A DNA stretch of 64,000 nucleotides from Ruegeria sediminis. Its GTDB lineage: Bacteria; Pseudomonadota; Alphaproteobacteria; Rhodobacterales; Rhodobacteraceae. Location: the NCBI RefSeq assembly GCF_005938215.1, contig NZ_VCPD01000007.1:1-64000 (forward strand), written 5' to 3'. The notes below the pieces were generated by a model. It saw only the letters and a list, made by a program, of their open reading frames with translations, was not told the origin of the DNA and made no database searches. Positions within the stretch are counted from its first letter, which is position 1, and the number at the start of each line of letters is the position of its first letter. Position numbers and translations under genes: made by a program. Positions 18,800-27,754 of this stretch are shown here, in pieces.

Positions 18800-19948
18800 T
18801 TGGCGACAAGACCCGATCTGGGCGACATCACCACCTGGCTGCTGACCCGGGGCCGCTCGGCCCGGGACATCGCCGCGATGCTGGACGGGCTGTGCCGGAA
18901 CCTGCTGGAGGCCGGGCTGCGGCTGGAACGCGCCACGGTGGGGGCGCCGCTGATGCATCCGATCGCGCGATCCTGTTTCGCGATCTGGCACCCCGAAAGC
19001 GGGGCGACGCAGCGGGAACTGGTCTGGGACGAAGCGGGGCTGGAGAAGATCCGCAACAGCCCGATGTATCCGATCTACACCGAGGGCACGGGAACGGACT
19101 GGCGGCTTGACGACGGCGCGCAGGTGACGCGGTTCGATGTCGGGCCGGAATTGCGGGCGGAGGGGTTTACCCACTACGTCGCCTTCGCCCTGCCTTTCGC
19201 GGATGGCAGTTTCAAGGCTTTCACCATCCAGACCCGGTCGCACGACGGGTTCTCGACGGGCGAGCTCGACCTGGTGCGGGGACTGGTTCCGGCCATCGCC
19301 GCGGCGGTCGAGCATCACGTGCAGCGCGGGCTTGCGGCGATCCTGATGAACACCTTCGTGGGCGAACGGGCCGGGATGCGGGTGCTGGAGGGGCAGATCC
19401 ATCGCGGCGACGGCGACACCATCCGGGCGGTGATCTGGATGAGCGACATCCGCGCGTTCACCCGGCTGGCCGCCGAGAAACCGCCCGGCGAGGTGATCGG
19501 CCTGTTGAACCGCTGTTTCGAGACGGTGACGGGCGCGATCGCGCGGAACGGCGGCGAGGTGCTGAAGTTCATCGGCGACGCGGTTCTGGGCATCTTTCCG
19601 GTCGAGGCGGACGACGCGGACGCGGTGCGCCGCGCGGAGGCGGCGCTGGACGCGCTGCGGCGCGACATGGGCGGCGCGGATTGGCCGTCCGATCTGACTC
19701 TGGGCGTCGCGCTGCATCTGGGCGAGGTGTTCTACGGCAATATCGGCGGCGAGACGCGGCTGGATTTCACCGTGATCGGGCCATCGGTCAACCTGGTCAG
19801 CCGCGTCGAGGGCCTGTGCCGCCCGCTGGACGAACCGGTGCTGGTCACCGCGCCGGTCGCGGAGCTGTCGCGGCGGCGGTACCGGAGTTGCGGGCGGCAG
19901 AAGATCAAGGGCGTGGACCGCCCCGTCGAAGTGTTTGCGCCGGAGTGA
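18800..19948 (+). CDS. Class III adenylate/guanylate cyclase, soluble
   Basis: The protein has an N-terminal sensory-like region of about 190 residues without membrane helices (GAF-like in pattern: LERATVGAPLMHPIARSCFA) and a C-terminal cyclase domain. The metal-binding aspartates are in WMSDIRAFTRL and FIGDAVLGIFP, and LDFTVIGPSVNLVSRVE is the conserved catalytic segment. I prefer TTG 18800, with GGGAG at suitable spacing, because residues before it look unconserved; ATG 18734 or 18683 would add 22-39 residues. It is divergent from the iron permease gene. Confidence 0.83.
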   Translation: MATRPDLGDITTWLLTRGRSARDIAAMLDGLCRNLLEAGLRLERATVGAPLMHPIARSCFAIWHPESGATQRELVWDEAGLEKIRNSPMYPIYTEGTGTDWRLDDGAQVTRFDVGPELRAEGFTHYVAFALPFADGSFKAFTIQTRSHDGFSTGELDLVRGLVPAIAAAVEHHVQRGLAAILMNTFVGERAGMRVLEGQIHRGDGDTIRAVIWMSDIRAFTRLAAEKPPGEVIGLLNRCFETVTGAIARNGGEVLKFIGDAVLGIFPVEADDADAVRRAEAALDALRRDMGGADWPSDLTLGVALHLGEVFYGNIGGETRLDFTVIGPSVNLVSRVEGLCRPLDEPVLVTAPVAELSRRRYRSCGRQKIKGVDRPVEVFAPE

Positions 19949-19984
19949 CCGGGCGGCAGGGGCACCGGGAGGCGCGCCCGGACC

Positions 19985-21205
19985 TCAGTCGTAGACCCGC
20001 TGATCCTCGATCACCAGCCCGTCCTTGGGCAGGGTGCCGGGCGCGACCACCTCGACCGCGCCTTTCAGCTTCAGCACCTCGACCACCGACCTGGCATAGG
20101 CGGCGCTGTCGCCGCTGGGGCTTTCGATCTGGACGGTCATCGCGTCCATCTCGCCCTGCCGGGTTGCGATGACGCGGGCCTTGACGATCTCGGCATGTTT
20201 TTCCACCAGCGCCGCCACCTGTTCGGGGCGCACGAACATGCCCTTGATCTTGGTGGTCTGGTCGGCGCGGCCCATCCAGCCCCTGATCCGCATGTTGGTG
20301 CGGCCGCAGGGCGACTGGCCGGGCATCACCGCCGACAGGTCGCCGGTGGCGAAGCGGATGAGCGGATAGTCGGGGTTGAGGGAGGTCACCACGACTTCGC
20401 CCACCTCGCCCGGCGCCACCGGCGTGCCCGTGCCCGGGGTGACGATCTCGACGATGACGTGCTCGTCGACGATCATCCCCTCCATCGCGGGGCTTTCATA
20501 GGCGATGTTGCCGAGATCGGCGGTGGCGTAGCTTTGCAGGCAGGTGATGCCCCGGTCGGCGTATTCCTGCCGCAGCGAGGGGAAGAGCGCCCCGCCGCCC
20601 ACGGCCGCCTTGGTGAACCTGAGGCTGACTCCCATCTCGTCAGCCTTGTCGAGGATCACCTTGAGATAGTCCGGCGTCCCGGCATAGGCGGTGCAGCCCA
20701 CGTCGCGGGCGGCGGTCACCTGCAGCTCGGTCTGGCCGGTCCCCGCGGGCAGCACGGCGGCGCCCACGGCCCGCGCGCCGTTCTCGAAGATCATGCCGGC
20801 CGGGGTCAGGTGATAGCCGAAGCAGTTCTGCACGATGTCGCCCTGCCCGATCCCCGTCGCGTGCAGGAATCGGCCCATGCGCCACCAGTCGTGATCGACG
20901 CCGCCGGGCTCGTAGATCGGCCCGGGCGACTGGAAGATATGGGCAAAGCCGTGCGCCGGCTTGACCGTGAAGCCGCCGAAGGGCGGGTTTTCGGCCTGGG
21001 CGCGGCCCAGTTCCGACTTGCGCAGCACCGGCAGGGCCGCAAGCGCCTCGGTCGAGGTGACGGCCTGCGGGTCAACGCCGTCGAGAAACGCGGCGAAGCT
21101 GGCGGCGCCTTTGGCGCGGGCGATCTGCTGCGGCAGCTGCGTGGCCATATCGGCGGCGCGTTCGTCCGCGGACCGGGTTTCGAGCGCATCGAAATGCTGT
21201 GTCAT
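19985..21205 (-). CDS. PaaK-like phenylacetate-CoA ligase family protein
   Basis: The 406-residue protein belongs to the adenylate-forming PaaK subgroup, which activates aromatic or other organic acids to CoA thioesters. Visible signatures are the FQSPGPIYEPGG substrate-side loop, AGTPDYL, SYATADLGNIAYES and YPLIRFATGDLSAV with the ribose-binding aspartate, then a C-terminal swivel domain (GMFVRPEQVAALV). ATG 21205 has GGAGGAC upstream. It lies next to a Liv-type ABC importer, a recurrent arrangement in Rhodobacteraceae. The acid activated here is unknown. It is divergent from the duplicated-domain protein gene. Confidence 0.83.
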   Translation of the reverse strand: MTQHFDALETRSADERAADMATQLPQQIARAKGAASFAAFLDGVDPQAVTSTEALAALPVLRKSELGRAQAENPPFGGFTVKPAHGFAHIFQSPGPIYEPGGVDHDWWRMGRFLHATGIGQGDIVQNCFGYHLTPAGMIFENGARAVGAAVLPAGTGQTELQVTAARDVGCTAYAGTPDYLKVILDKADEMGVSLRFTKAAVGGGALFPSLRQEYADRGITCLQSYATADLGNIAYESPAMEGMIVDEHVIVEIVTPGTGTPVAPGEVGEVVVTSLNPDYPLIRFATGDLSAVMPGQSPCGRTNMRIRGWMGRADQTTKIKGMFVRPEQVAALVEKHAEIVKARVIATRQGEMDAMTVQIESPSGDSAAYARSVVEVLKLKGAVEVVAPGTLPKDGLVIEDQRVYD

Positions 21206-21284
21206 GGATAAGTCCTCCATGCGCCGCGCAGGGCGCGACAGCTTGCCTGATTGAGATTTGGTTTACGCAAGGGCAAAACCCCGC

Positions 21285-21296
21285 ATGCATTTGCAT
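21285..21296. promoter_or_regulatory. Short palindrome between the CoA ligase and duplicated-domain genes
   Basis: ATGCA-TT-TGCAT is a perfect short palindrome midway in the 110-base divergent intergenic region, beside TTTACGCAA and GCAAAAC elements. Position fits an operator for either gene. Too short to name a regulator. Confidence 0.3.
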
Positions 21297-21315
21297 ACCG
21301 ATTTCCCTTGAAGTC

Positions 21316-22164
21316 ATGAGAGAGGATGAATTCTTGCCCGATGTCGAAACCGCCGAACTGGATCGCAGGATCACGTTTCACCAAGACATTCAGACCATGG
21401 AAGCGGACTTTTCCGGCTTTCACTTCGACGACTCGGAAACGGTCAACCTGTTCTACGACCGGCTGGAAGAGCGCATCGCGCAAACCGGTGAGGAGCTTTG
21501 GTTTTTTCTGGTGAACCTCTACGGCACCCGCATCGAGCCCGAGGCCTGGCTGGCCTATTCCCGCCGGGGCAAGGCGCTGAACCTGTCGCATTCCATGGGC
21601 TCGGTCCGCTACGACGCCTCGGAGGAAACGCGGGCGCAGATCGAGCGCGCGGCCAACACCGAATTCTTCGATCCGAACCTGTTCACGAGCCGCGACGAGG
21701 CGCTGGAGCGAATCGCCCAGCTGCCCAGCAAGCGTCGCAAGCGCATCCAGCACGATCCGAACTACGTTCTTGCCGATTTCGTGCGGCGCCTCAGCTTTGA
21801 CCGCGAGGCCGGGATCATGAACGTGGACTTCTCTCATTTTGTCTTTCATCACTCGCGCGACGTGAACGAATTTTACGACTACATCGAAGAGCGCATCCGC
21901 GAGACCGGGCGGAGATGGTATTTCCTGGTCAACCTCAACGGCTGCGAGATCCTGCCGGCGGCCTGGGTGCAATACGCCCAGCGCGGCAAGCGGCTGAACG
22001 AGGCGGCTTCGCTGGGTTCGGTGCGCTACGCGGCCGGGTCCGAGACCGAGGCCGACATCCGCATGCGCGCCGAGACGCAGGGGTTCCGCCCCAACATCCG
22101 CAACTCGCGCCAGGAGGCGCTGGCCCGGATCGCGGAGATGAAAGCGGAAGCCGAACACGTCTGA
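21316..22164 (+). CDS. Protein made of two tandem copies of one uncharacterised domain
   Basis: The 282-residue protein contains two copies of a domain of about 115 residues (about 15-130 and 150-270). The halves align over their length: DFSGFHFDDSETVNLFYDRL with DFSHFVFHHSRDVNEFYDYI, EERI..TG..W.FLVNL.G with the same pattern, SMGSVRYDA with SLGSVRYAA, and a closing SR.EAL.RIA. A linker rich in Arg/Lys (PSKRRKRIQ) joins them. The soluble alternation of strands and helices resembles a STAS/SpoIIAA-like fold but I cannot assign it. It is convergent with livF, with only four bases between stops, and divergent from the PaaK-like gene. Confidence 0.75.
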   Translation: MREDEFLPDVETAELDRRITFHQDIQTMEADFSGFHFDDSETVNLFYDRLEERIAQTGEELWFFLVNLYGTRIEPEAWLAYSRRGKALNLSHSMGSVRYDASEETRAQIERAANTEFFDPNLFTSRDEALERIAQLPSKRRKRIQHDPNYVLADFVRRLSFDREAGIMNVDFSHFVFHHSRDVNEFYDYIEERIRETGRRWYFLVNLNGCEILPAAWVQYAQRGKRLNEAASLGSVRYAAGSETEADIRMRAETQGFRPNIRNSRQEALARIAEMKAEAEHV

Positions 22165-22168
22165 GCCC

Positions 22169-23002
22169 TCACAGCCACCTCTTGCGGCGGCGGTAGGAAC
22201 GCACGTCGCGGAAGCTCTTGCGGCCTTCGTCCGACACCCCGAGATAGAACTCCTTCACGTCCGGGTTCTCGCGCAGTTCGGCGGCGGGGCCGTCCATCAC
22301 CACGCGGCCCGATTCCAGGATGTAGCCGTAATGGGCGAAACGCAGCGCCACGTTGGTGTTCTGTTCGGCCAGCAGGAAGGACACGCCCTCCTTCTCGTTC
22401 AGGTCCTTGACGATGGTGAAGATCTCTTCGACCAGCTGCGGCGCGAGGCCCATCGAAGGCTCGTCCAGCAGGATCGTCTCGGGGCGGCTCATCAGCGCGC
22501 GTCCCATCGCGACCATCTGCTGTTCGCCGCCCGAGGTATAGCCGGCCTGGCTGCGGCGGCGTTCCTTGAGGCGGGGGAAATAGCTGTAGACCAGATCGAG
22601 ATCCTGCTGGATCTTGGCGCTGCCGTCCTTGCGGGTATAGGCGCCGGTCAGCAGGTTTTCCTCGACGGTCAGGTGTTCGAAACAGTGGCGTCCTTCCATC
22701 ACCTGGATCACGCCCTTTTCCACCAGATCGGCGGGGTCGCTTTCGTGGATGACCTCGCCGCGGTACTTGATCGAGCCCTTGGTGACCTCGCCGCGCTCGG
22801 AATGGAGCAGGTTGGACACCGCCTTGAGCGTCGTCGTCTTGCCGGCGCCGTTGCCGCCCAGCAGAGCGGTGATGCCGCCCTTGGGAACGGTGAGGCTGAC
22901 GCCCTTGAGCACGAGGATCACGTGATTGTAGATCACCTCGATGTTGTTGACCTCGAGCAGGGTTTCCGCCTGCACATCGGTGGTTGTTGCCGCATCCAGC
23001 AT
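22169..23002 (-). CDS. livF: Liv-type ABC transporter ATPase (LivF)
   Basis: This 277-residue ATPase drives a branched-chain-amino-acid-type importer. Walker A is GGNGAGKTT, the signature is TSGGEQQMVAMGRAL, Walker B is TILLDEPSMGL, and the switch region follows. The first 20 residues are a variable leader. It is the last gene of the operon, after livK and a stable hairpin at 23051-23076. Together with two CoA ligases in the cluster, the importer probably moves an organic acid rather than leucine or valine; that is inference. Confidence 0.92.
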   Translation of the reverse strand: MLDAATTTDVQAETLLEVNNIEVIYNHVILVLKGVSLTVPKGGITALLGGNGAGKTTTLKAVSNLLHSERGEVTKGSIKYRGEVIHESDPADLVEKGVIQVMEGRHCFEHLTVEENLLTGAYTRKDGSAKIQQDLDLVYSYFPRLKERRRSQAGYTSGGEQQMVAMGRALMSRPETILLDEPSMGLAPQLVEEIFTIVKDLNEKEGVSFLLAEQNTNVALRFAHYGYILESGRVVMDGPAAELRENPDVKEFYLGVSDEGRKSFRDVRSYRRRKRWL

Positions 23003-23050
23003 CAGCGCTTGTCCTCATGCCTGTCCCGGGTGCCCGGGACTTGTCCGGTT

Positions 23051-23076
23051 CGGGGCGGCGGGCTGCCGCCGCCCCG
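23051..23076 (-). other. Stable hairpin between livK and livF
   Basis: An 11-base-pair perfect GC stem with a GCTG loop (+ strand reading) separates livK from livF. No T run follows on the - strand, so it is not a full terminator. A hairpin after a binding-protein gene commonly protects that part of the mRNA and lifts its level above downstream genes. Confidence 0.6.
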
Positions 23077-23115
23077 GTTTGATCGGCGCCCCGTCACGTC
23101 AGGGGCGCAGTCAGC

Positions 23116-24399
23116 TTAGTTGCACGCCGGTTCGATGTTGTTTTCCGCGGCATAGGCTGCGGAATCCTCTTCGATCAGCGCGCCGATCACCTCGCCGTCG
23201 GTCGGCTTGAACTCCGAGATCAGGGTCCAGGCCTTGTTGGCCGCGTCCCACTGGGTCACGCCGACAAGGGCGTCGCCGCCGTGGTTCTCGCAGGTCACCG
23301 AGAAGGTCGGGCCGAAATTCGGCAGGCCGAGTTCGGTCATCTTCTCCTCGGTCATTTCCAGCGCCTCCATGCCGTCGCGCATCTGGCTGGCATTGATGTC
23401 GGCGGTGCCGTGGATTTCCTGCGCCTTCTTGGCGGCCTCGGCTGCCAGCATGGCGGCGTAGAGACCACGGTTGTAGAGCACGGTACCCACCTGGTCGCCC
23501 GCGCCAGCGGCCTTGCCGGCGTCGATGACATGGGTCTTCAGGTCATCGTAGAGCGGGTAGTCGGTGCCGACGTTGTGGAAGGTCAGCGCCTTGTAGCCGT
23601 TCGCCGCATCGCCGGCGGGCATGACGTCATGTTCGGCGCCGGACCACCAGATGCCGATGAAGTTCTCCATCGGGAAGCGGATGTTGGCGGCTTCCTGGAT
23701 GGCGACCTGGTTCATCACGCCCCAGCCCCACATCAGCACGTAGTCCGGCTTGTCGCGGCGGATCTGCAGCCACTGCGACTTCTGCTCCTGGCCCGGGTGA
23801 TCGACCGGCAGGGCTGCCAGTTCGAAGCCGTGCTTCTTGGACAGTTCCTCGAGCGTCCGGATCGGCTCCTTGCCGTAGGCGGAGTTGTGGTAGACCAGCG
23901 CGATCTTCTTGCCGCTCAGGTCGCCGCCGTTTTCGTCCAGCAGGTAGTTGATCGCGCCCGAAGCGCCGTCCCAGTAGTTCGCCGGATAGTTGAAGGTATG
24001 GCTGAACACCTTGCCGTTCTTGGCCGAGGTGCGTCCATAGCCCATCGTGTGCATCGGAATGTCGTCAGCGGTGGTCTTGGGGATCAGCTGATAGGTGATG
24101 CCGGTCGACAGCGGTTGATAGATCAGCGCGCCTTCGCCCTTGGTCGATTCGTAGCATTCGACGCCTTTTTCGGTGTTGTAGCCGGTTTCGCATTCGATCA
24201 CCTTGGCCATCACCCCGCCGATGCCGCCGTCACGCTCGTTGAGCAGCGTGAAATAGTCGGCATAACCATCCGCGAACGGGATGCCGCCTGCGGCGTAGGG
24301 GCCGGTCCGGTAGCTCAGCGACGGGAACACGAGATCCGCCATCGCCGGGCCTGCGGCCATCAGGGCGCCGAGCGCCACGGTTGCCAGTTTCTTCTTCAT
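23116..24399 (-). CDS. Liv-type ABC transporter periplasmic binding protein (LivK-like)
   Basis: The 427-residue protein has a signal peptide (KKKLATVALGALMAAGPAMA, cleavage before DLV) and the type I periplasmic binding fold of the Leu/Ile/Val family: SYRTGPYAAGGIPFADGY at the start, an ALVYHNSAYGKEP strand and WGWGVMNQVAIQEA later. It is longer than typical LivK (about 370), as in subgroups that bind amides or aromatic acids. ATG 24399 has GGGAGG upstream. It lies between livM and livF in the operon. Confidence 0.9.
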   Translation of the reverse strand: MKKKLATVALGALMAAGPAMADLVFPSLSYRTGPYAAGGIPFADGYADYFTLLNERDGGIGGVMAKVIECETGYNTEKGVECYESTKGEGALIYQPLSTGITYQLIPKTTADDIPMHTMGYGRTSAKNGKVFSHTFNYPANYWDGASGAINYLLDENGGDLSGKKIALVYHNSAYGKEPIRTLEELSKKHGFELAALPVDHPGQEQKSQWLQIRRDKPDYVLMWGWGVMNQVAIQEAANIRFPMENFIGIWWSGAEHDVMPAGDAANGYKALTFHNVGTDYPLYDDLKTHVIDAGKAAGAGDQVGTVLYNRGLYAAMLAAEAAKKAQEIHGTADINASQMRDGMEALEMTEEKMTELGLPNFGPTFSVTCENHGGDALVGVTQWDAANKAWTLISEFKPTDGEVIGALIEEDSAAYAAENNIEPACN

Positions 24400-24479
24400 C
24401 GGGTTGGTCCTCCCTTGATTGATCCGATGTAGTGATGGGGCTGTCTTGATCGCCCCCTTTGAAGTCGGGCCAGCCCCCA

Positions 24480-25556
24480 TCAGTAGGGGAAGGGCCAGAG
24501 CCGAAGCTTTTCCTTCGCCACCCGCCAGAGCTGCGCCAGCCCGTGCGGTTCGAGGATCAGGAACAGGATGATCAGCGCGCCCACGATCACCAGCTGCAGA
24601 TGCGCCACGATGTCCGTAGGCCAGCCCAGCCAGTCGGCGCCGACGACCTTGAGCACCACCGGCAGCAGCACCAGGAAGGCCGCCCCGGCGAAGGAACCGA
24701 AGATCGAGCCCAGGCCGCCGATGATCACCATGAACAGCACCAGGAACGATTTCTGGATGCCGAAGGCCTCGCCCACCTCGACCGCGCCGAGATAGAGCGC
24801 GAAGAACAGCGCGCCCGAGATGCCGATGAAGAACGAGCTGACGGCGAAGGCGCTCATCTTGGCCTTCAGCGGGTTCACCCCGATGATCTCGGCGGCGATG
24901 TCCATGTCGCGGATCGCCATCCAGGTGCGTCCGGTCGTGCCGCGGGTCAGGTTGCGGGCGATCAGCGCGGAAAGCGCCAGAAAAACCAGGCAGAACAGGT
25001 AGGTGGCCCAGGCCGGCGCGTTGGGGCCGGTGATGATAATGCCGAACACGTCGCGCTCGGGCGCGTTGATCTGGCCCGAAGCGGAGTAGTTGTAGAACCA
25101 CGGCACCCGGTTGAACAGCCACACCAGGAAGAACTGCGCCGCCAGCGTCGCCACCGCCAGGTAGAACCCCTTGATCCGCAGCGACGGCAGGCCGAACAGC
25201 ACGCCGACCAGCGCGGTGATGCCGCCGGCGAGGATCACGTGGATGAACATGCTGACTTCGGGAAAGGCCGTCATCAGCTTGTAGCAGGAATAGGCCCCCA
25301 CCGCCATGAAGCCGCCGGTGCCCAGCGACACCTGCCCGCAATAGCCCACCAGGATGTTCAGCCCGATGGCGGCGATGGCGTAGATCAGGAAGGGCAGCAG
25401 CAGCGCGTTCGCCCAGTAGTCGTTGATGAGGAAGGGGATGACGCCGAAGGCCACCGCCAGCACGACATAGTACCGGTACCGGTCGAACTTGATCGGAAAG
25501 GTCTGGCTGTCGTCCCTGTAGGAGACTTTGAAGTCCCCGGCTTCACGATAGAACAT
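24480..25556 (-). CDS. livM: Liv-type ABC transporter permease (LivM)
   Basis: This 358-residue permease has about nine membrane helices and the LivM signature regions: YAIAAIGLNILVGYCGQVSLG near the amino side, LFGLPSLRIKGFYLAVATLA and, in the second half, NPLKAKMSAFAVSSFFIGISG with the GGLGSIFG coupling segment. It pairs with LivH to form the membrane channel. It follows the small membrane protein gene by three bases and precedes livK. Confidence 0.92.
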   Translation of the reverse strand: MFYREAGDFKVSYRDDSQTFPIKFDRYRYYVVLAVAFGVIPFLINDYWANALLLPFLIYAIAAIGLNILVGYCGQVSLGTGGFMAVGAYSCYKLMTAFPEVSMFIHVILAGGITALVGVLFGLPSLRIKGFYLAVATLAAQFFLVWLFNRVPWFYNYSASGQINAPERDVFGIIITGPNAPAWATYLFCLVFLALSALIARNLTRGTTGRTWMAIRDMDIAAEIIGVNPLKAKMSAFAVSSFFIGISGALFFALYLGAVEVGEAFGIQKSFLVLFMVIIGGLGSIFGSFAGAAFLVLLPVVLKVVGADWLGWPTDIVAHLQLVIVGALIILFLILEPHGLAQLWRVAKEKLRLWPFPY

Positions 25557-25559
25557 GGC

Positions 25560-25817
25560 TTACTTTCCCCATTCTTCCTGCGCCCGGTTGCGGGTCGCGG
25601 CATCCAGTTGTTTCGACGTTTTCGCGTAGCCGCTGTCTTCGGCGGAACGCACGAGTTTCATGTAGGCCACGATGCCGGTCACGAGTCCGGCGAAGGCCAG
25701 AAGCGCCGCGATGACAAGCTGCCGTTCGCTCAACCCCTCGGCGGTCAGCGCGAGGTAGCCGAAGGCCCAGAACCCGGCCCAGGCAATGACGTTGACGATG
25801 GCGATCAGCTTTTTCAT
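25560..25817 (-). CDS. Small membrane protein within the Liv operon
   Basis: The 85-residue protein has two hydrophobic helices (about 5-25 and 34-53) and a charged C-terminal tail of about 30 residues ending EEWGK. It sits between livH and livM, three bases before livM, so it is co-expressed with the importer. No family with known function is recognised. It could be an accessory or stabilising subunit of the transporter, inferred from position only. Confidence 0.75.
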   Translation of the reverse strand: MKKLIAIVNVIAWAGFWAFGYLALTAEGLSERQLVIAALLAFAGLVTGIVAYMKLVRSAEDSGYAKTSKQLDAATRNRAQEEWGK

Positions 25818-25857
25818 CCTGTCTTCTCAAATCGTTGCCCCCTGGCGAAGGCGCCAC

Positions 25858-26844
25858 TCACACCCTTTCGATGATCTTCTCCCCGAACAGGCCCTGCGGC
25901 CGGAACACCAGGAAGATCAGCGCCAGCACGTAGGCGAACCAGTTCTCGGTCGCGCCGCCCACCAACGGGCCGATGGCGAATTCAAAGAGCTTCTCGCCCA
26001 CGCCGATGATCAGTCCGCCGACGATGGCGCCCGGGATCGAGGTGAAGCCGCCCAGCATCAGCACCGGCAGCGCCTTGAGCGCGATCAGCGACAGCGAGAA
26101 CTGCACGCCCGACTTGGTGCCCCACATGATGCCGGCGACCAGCGCCACGAAGCCCGCGACCGACCAGACCATGATCCAGATGAAGTTCAGCGAGATGCCG
26201 ACGCTCAGCGCCGCCTGGTGGTCGTCGGCCACGGCGCGCATGGCGCGGCCCTGCTTGGTGTACTGGCTGAAGGCCACCAGCGCGGCCACCAGCAGCGCCG
26301 CGATGACCGTCGCCACGATGTCGAGGTTGTCGATGAAGAAGCCGTAGCCGAAGATGTTGAACGTCGCCTCGTCGATCCACAGGTTGATGCCCTGCGGCAG
26401 GCCCACGTCCAGCGTCTTGATCTCGGAGCCCCACATCAGGTCGGCCACGCCTTCGAGGAAATAGGCCAGACCGATGGTGGCCATGAACAGGATGATCGGC
26501 TCCTGCCCCACCAGGTGGCGCATGACGAAGCGTTGCACGCACCAGGCCAGCAGCACCATCACGCCCATGGTCAGCAGGATCGCCAGCAGGGCCGGGATGT
26601 GCCATCCGAAATGGGTGATGTGGCCGCCGAACACGGCGTTGATCAGGTGGGCGAACGGAACCTGCCCGTTCATGATCCCCACCAACGTCATCGCCGCGAA
26701 CAGCGCCATGACGCCCTGGGCGTAGTTGAAGATCCCGGACGCCTTGTAGATCAGGACGAATCCCAGGGCCACCAGCGCGTAGAGCACCCCGGCCATCAGG
26801 CCGTTCAGGATGACCTCGGTCGCAAAAATCAACTGATCAGGCAT
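25858..26844 (-). CDS. livH: Liv-type ABC transporter permease (LivH)
   Basis: The 328-residue permease has about eight to nine helices and the LivH hallmarks: LNGLMAGVLYALVALGFVLI at the start, an NYAQG motif, TKQGRAMRAVADDHQAA as the EAA-like loop, and GGFTSIPGAIVGGLIIG. It pairs with LivM. Upstream is livG (30 bases), downstream the small membrane protein gene. Confidence 0.93.
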   Translation of the reverse strand: MPDQLIFATEVILNGLMAGVLYALVALGFVLIYKASGIFNYAQGVMALFAAMTLVGIMNGQVPFAHLINAVFGGHITHFGWHIPALLAILLTMGVMVLLAWCVQRFVMRHLVGQEPIILFMATIGLAYFLEGVADLMWGSEIKTLDVGLPQGINLWIDEATFNIFGYGFFIDNLDIVATVIAALLVAALVAFSQYTKQGRAMRAVADDHQAALSVGISLNFIWIMVWSVAGFVALVAGIMWGTKSGVQFSLSLIALKALPVLMLGGFTSIPGAIVGGLIIGVGEKLFEFAIGPLVGGATENWFAYVLALIFLVFRPQGLFGEKIIERV

Positions 26845-26873
26845 GTCAGCCTCTCCTCATGTCTGTCAGGCGG

Positions 26874-27692
26874 TCAGTCATGCGCAACGCCCAGATAGGC
26901 GTCGATGACTTCCTGGTTGTTGCGCACCTCGTCCGGGGTGCCGTCGCCGATCTTCTTGCCGTAATCCATCACGACCACCCGGTCGCTCAGGTCCATCACC
27001 ACGCCCATGTCGTGTTCGATCAGGGCGATGGTGGTGCCGAATTCGTCGTTCACGTCGAGGATGAAGCGGGACATGTCCTCTTTCTCTTCGACGTTCATGC
27101 CCGCCATCGGCTCGTCCAGCAGCAGCAGCTTGGGTTCGGCCGCCAGCGCGCGGGCCAGTTCGACCCGCTTCTTCAGGCCGTAGGGCAGCCGCGCCACCGG
27201 CGTCTTGCGGATGTGCTGGATTTCGAGGAAGTCGATGACCTTTTCCACCACTTCGCGGTTCGCGGTCTCTTCCGCCTCGGCCTTGCCCATCCACATGGCC
27301 TGCTGGAGGAGGTTGGTCTTCATGTAGTTGAGACGCCCGGTCATCACGTTGTCCAGAACGCTCATCCCCTCGAACAGGGCGATGTTCTGGAAGGTCCGGG
27401 CGATGCCCTGCCGCGCCACCTCGTAGGGGCGCATCTGCGGACGTTTGGCGCCGCGGAACCAGACCTCGCCCTCCTGCGGGACGTAGAAGCCCGAGATCAC
27501 GTTCAGCATCGAGGACTTGCCGGCGCCGTTCGGGCCGATGATCGCGCGGATCTCGCCCTCGCGGATGTCGAACGAGATGTCCTTGATCGCCACCACGCCG
27601 CCGAAGCGCAGGGTGATGTTCTTCATTTCCATCACCACGCCGCCGATCTTGCGGCCGTCCTCGGTGACGTATCCTTCGGATGCATCGAGCAT
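26874..27692 (-). CDS. livG: Liv-type ABC transporter ATPase (LivG)
   Basis: The 272-residue ATPase has Walker A GPNGAGKSS, the LivG-type degenerate signature LPYGLKKRVELARAL and Walker B LLLLDEPMAGMN, with the H-loop in LIEHDMGVVMDLSD. The two ATPases LivG and LivF form the motor heterodimer. It starts 62 bases after the AMP-binding enzyme gene and heads the transporter part of the operon. Confidence 0.93.
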   Translation of the reverse strand: MLDASEGYVTEDGRKIGGVVMEMKNITLRFGGVVAIKDISFDIREGEIRAIIGPNGAGKSSMLNVISGFYVPQEGEVWFRGAKRPQMRPYEVARQGIARTFQNIALFEGMSVLDNVMTGRLNYMKTNLLQQAMWMGKAEAEETANREVVEKVIDFLEIQHIRKTPVARLPYGLKKRVELARALAAEPKLLLLDEPMAGMNVEEKEDMSRFILDVNDEFGTTIALIEHDMGVVMDLSDRVVVMDYGKKIGDGTPDEVRNNQEVIDAYLGVAHD

Positions 27693-27754
27693 CGGCTACT
27701 CCCTTGTCTGTTTGGCCGGGGCGGATGTCTTGCGGCAGATGCCGTATGTCGGGC

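Noticed and set aside
24480..25341. N-terminal extension of the binding-protein frame into livM
   Set aside because: The 741-codon reading joins livM out of frame to livK. The signal peptide at 24399 with a GGGAGG site sets the true start.
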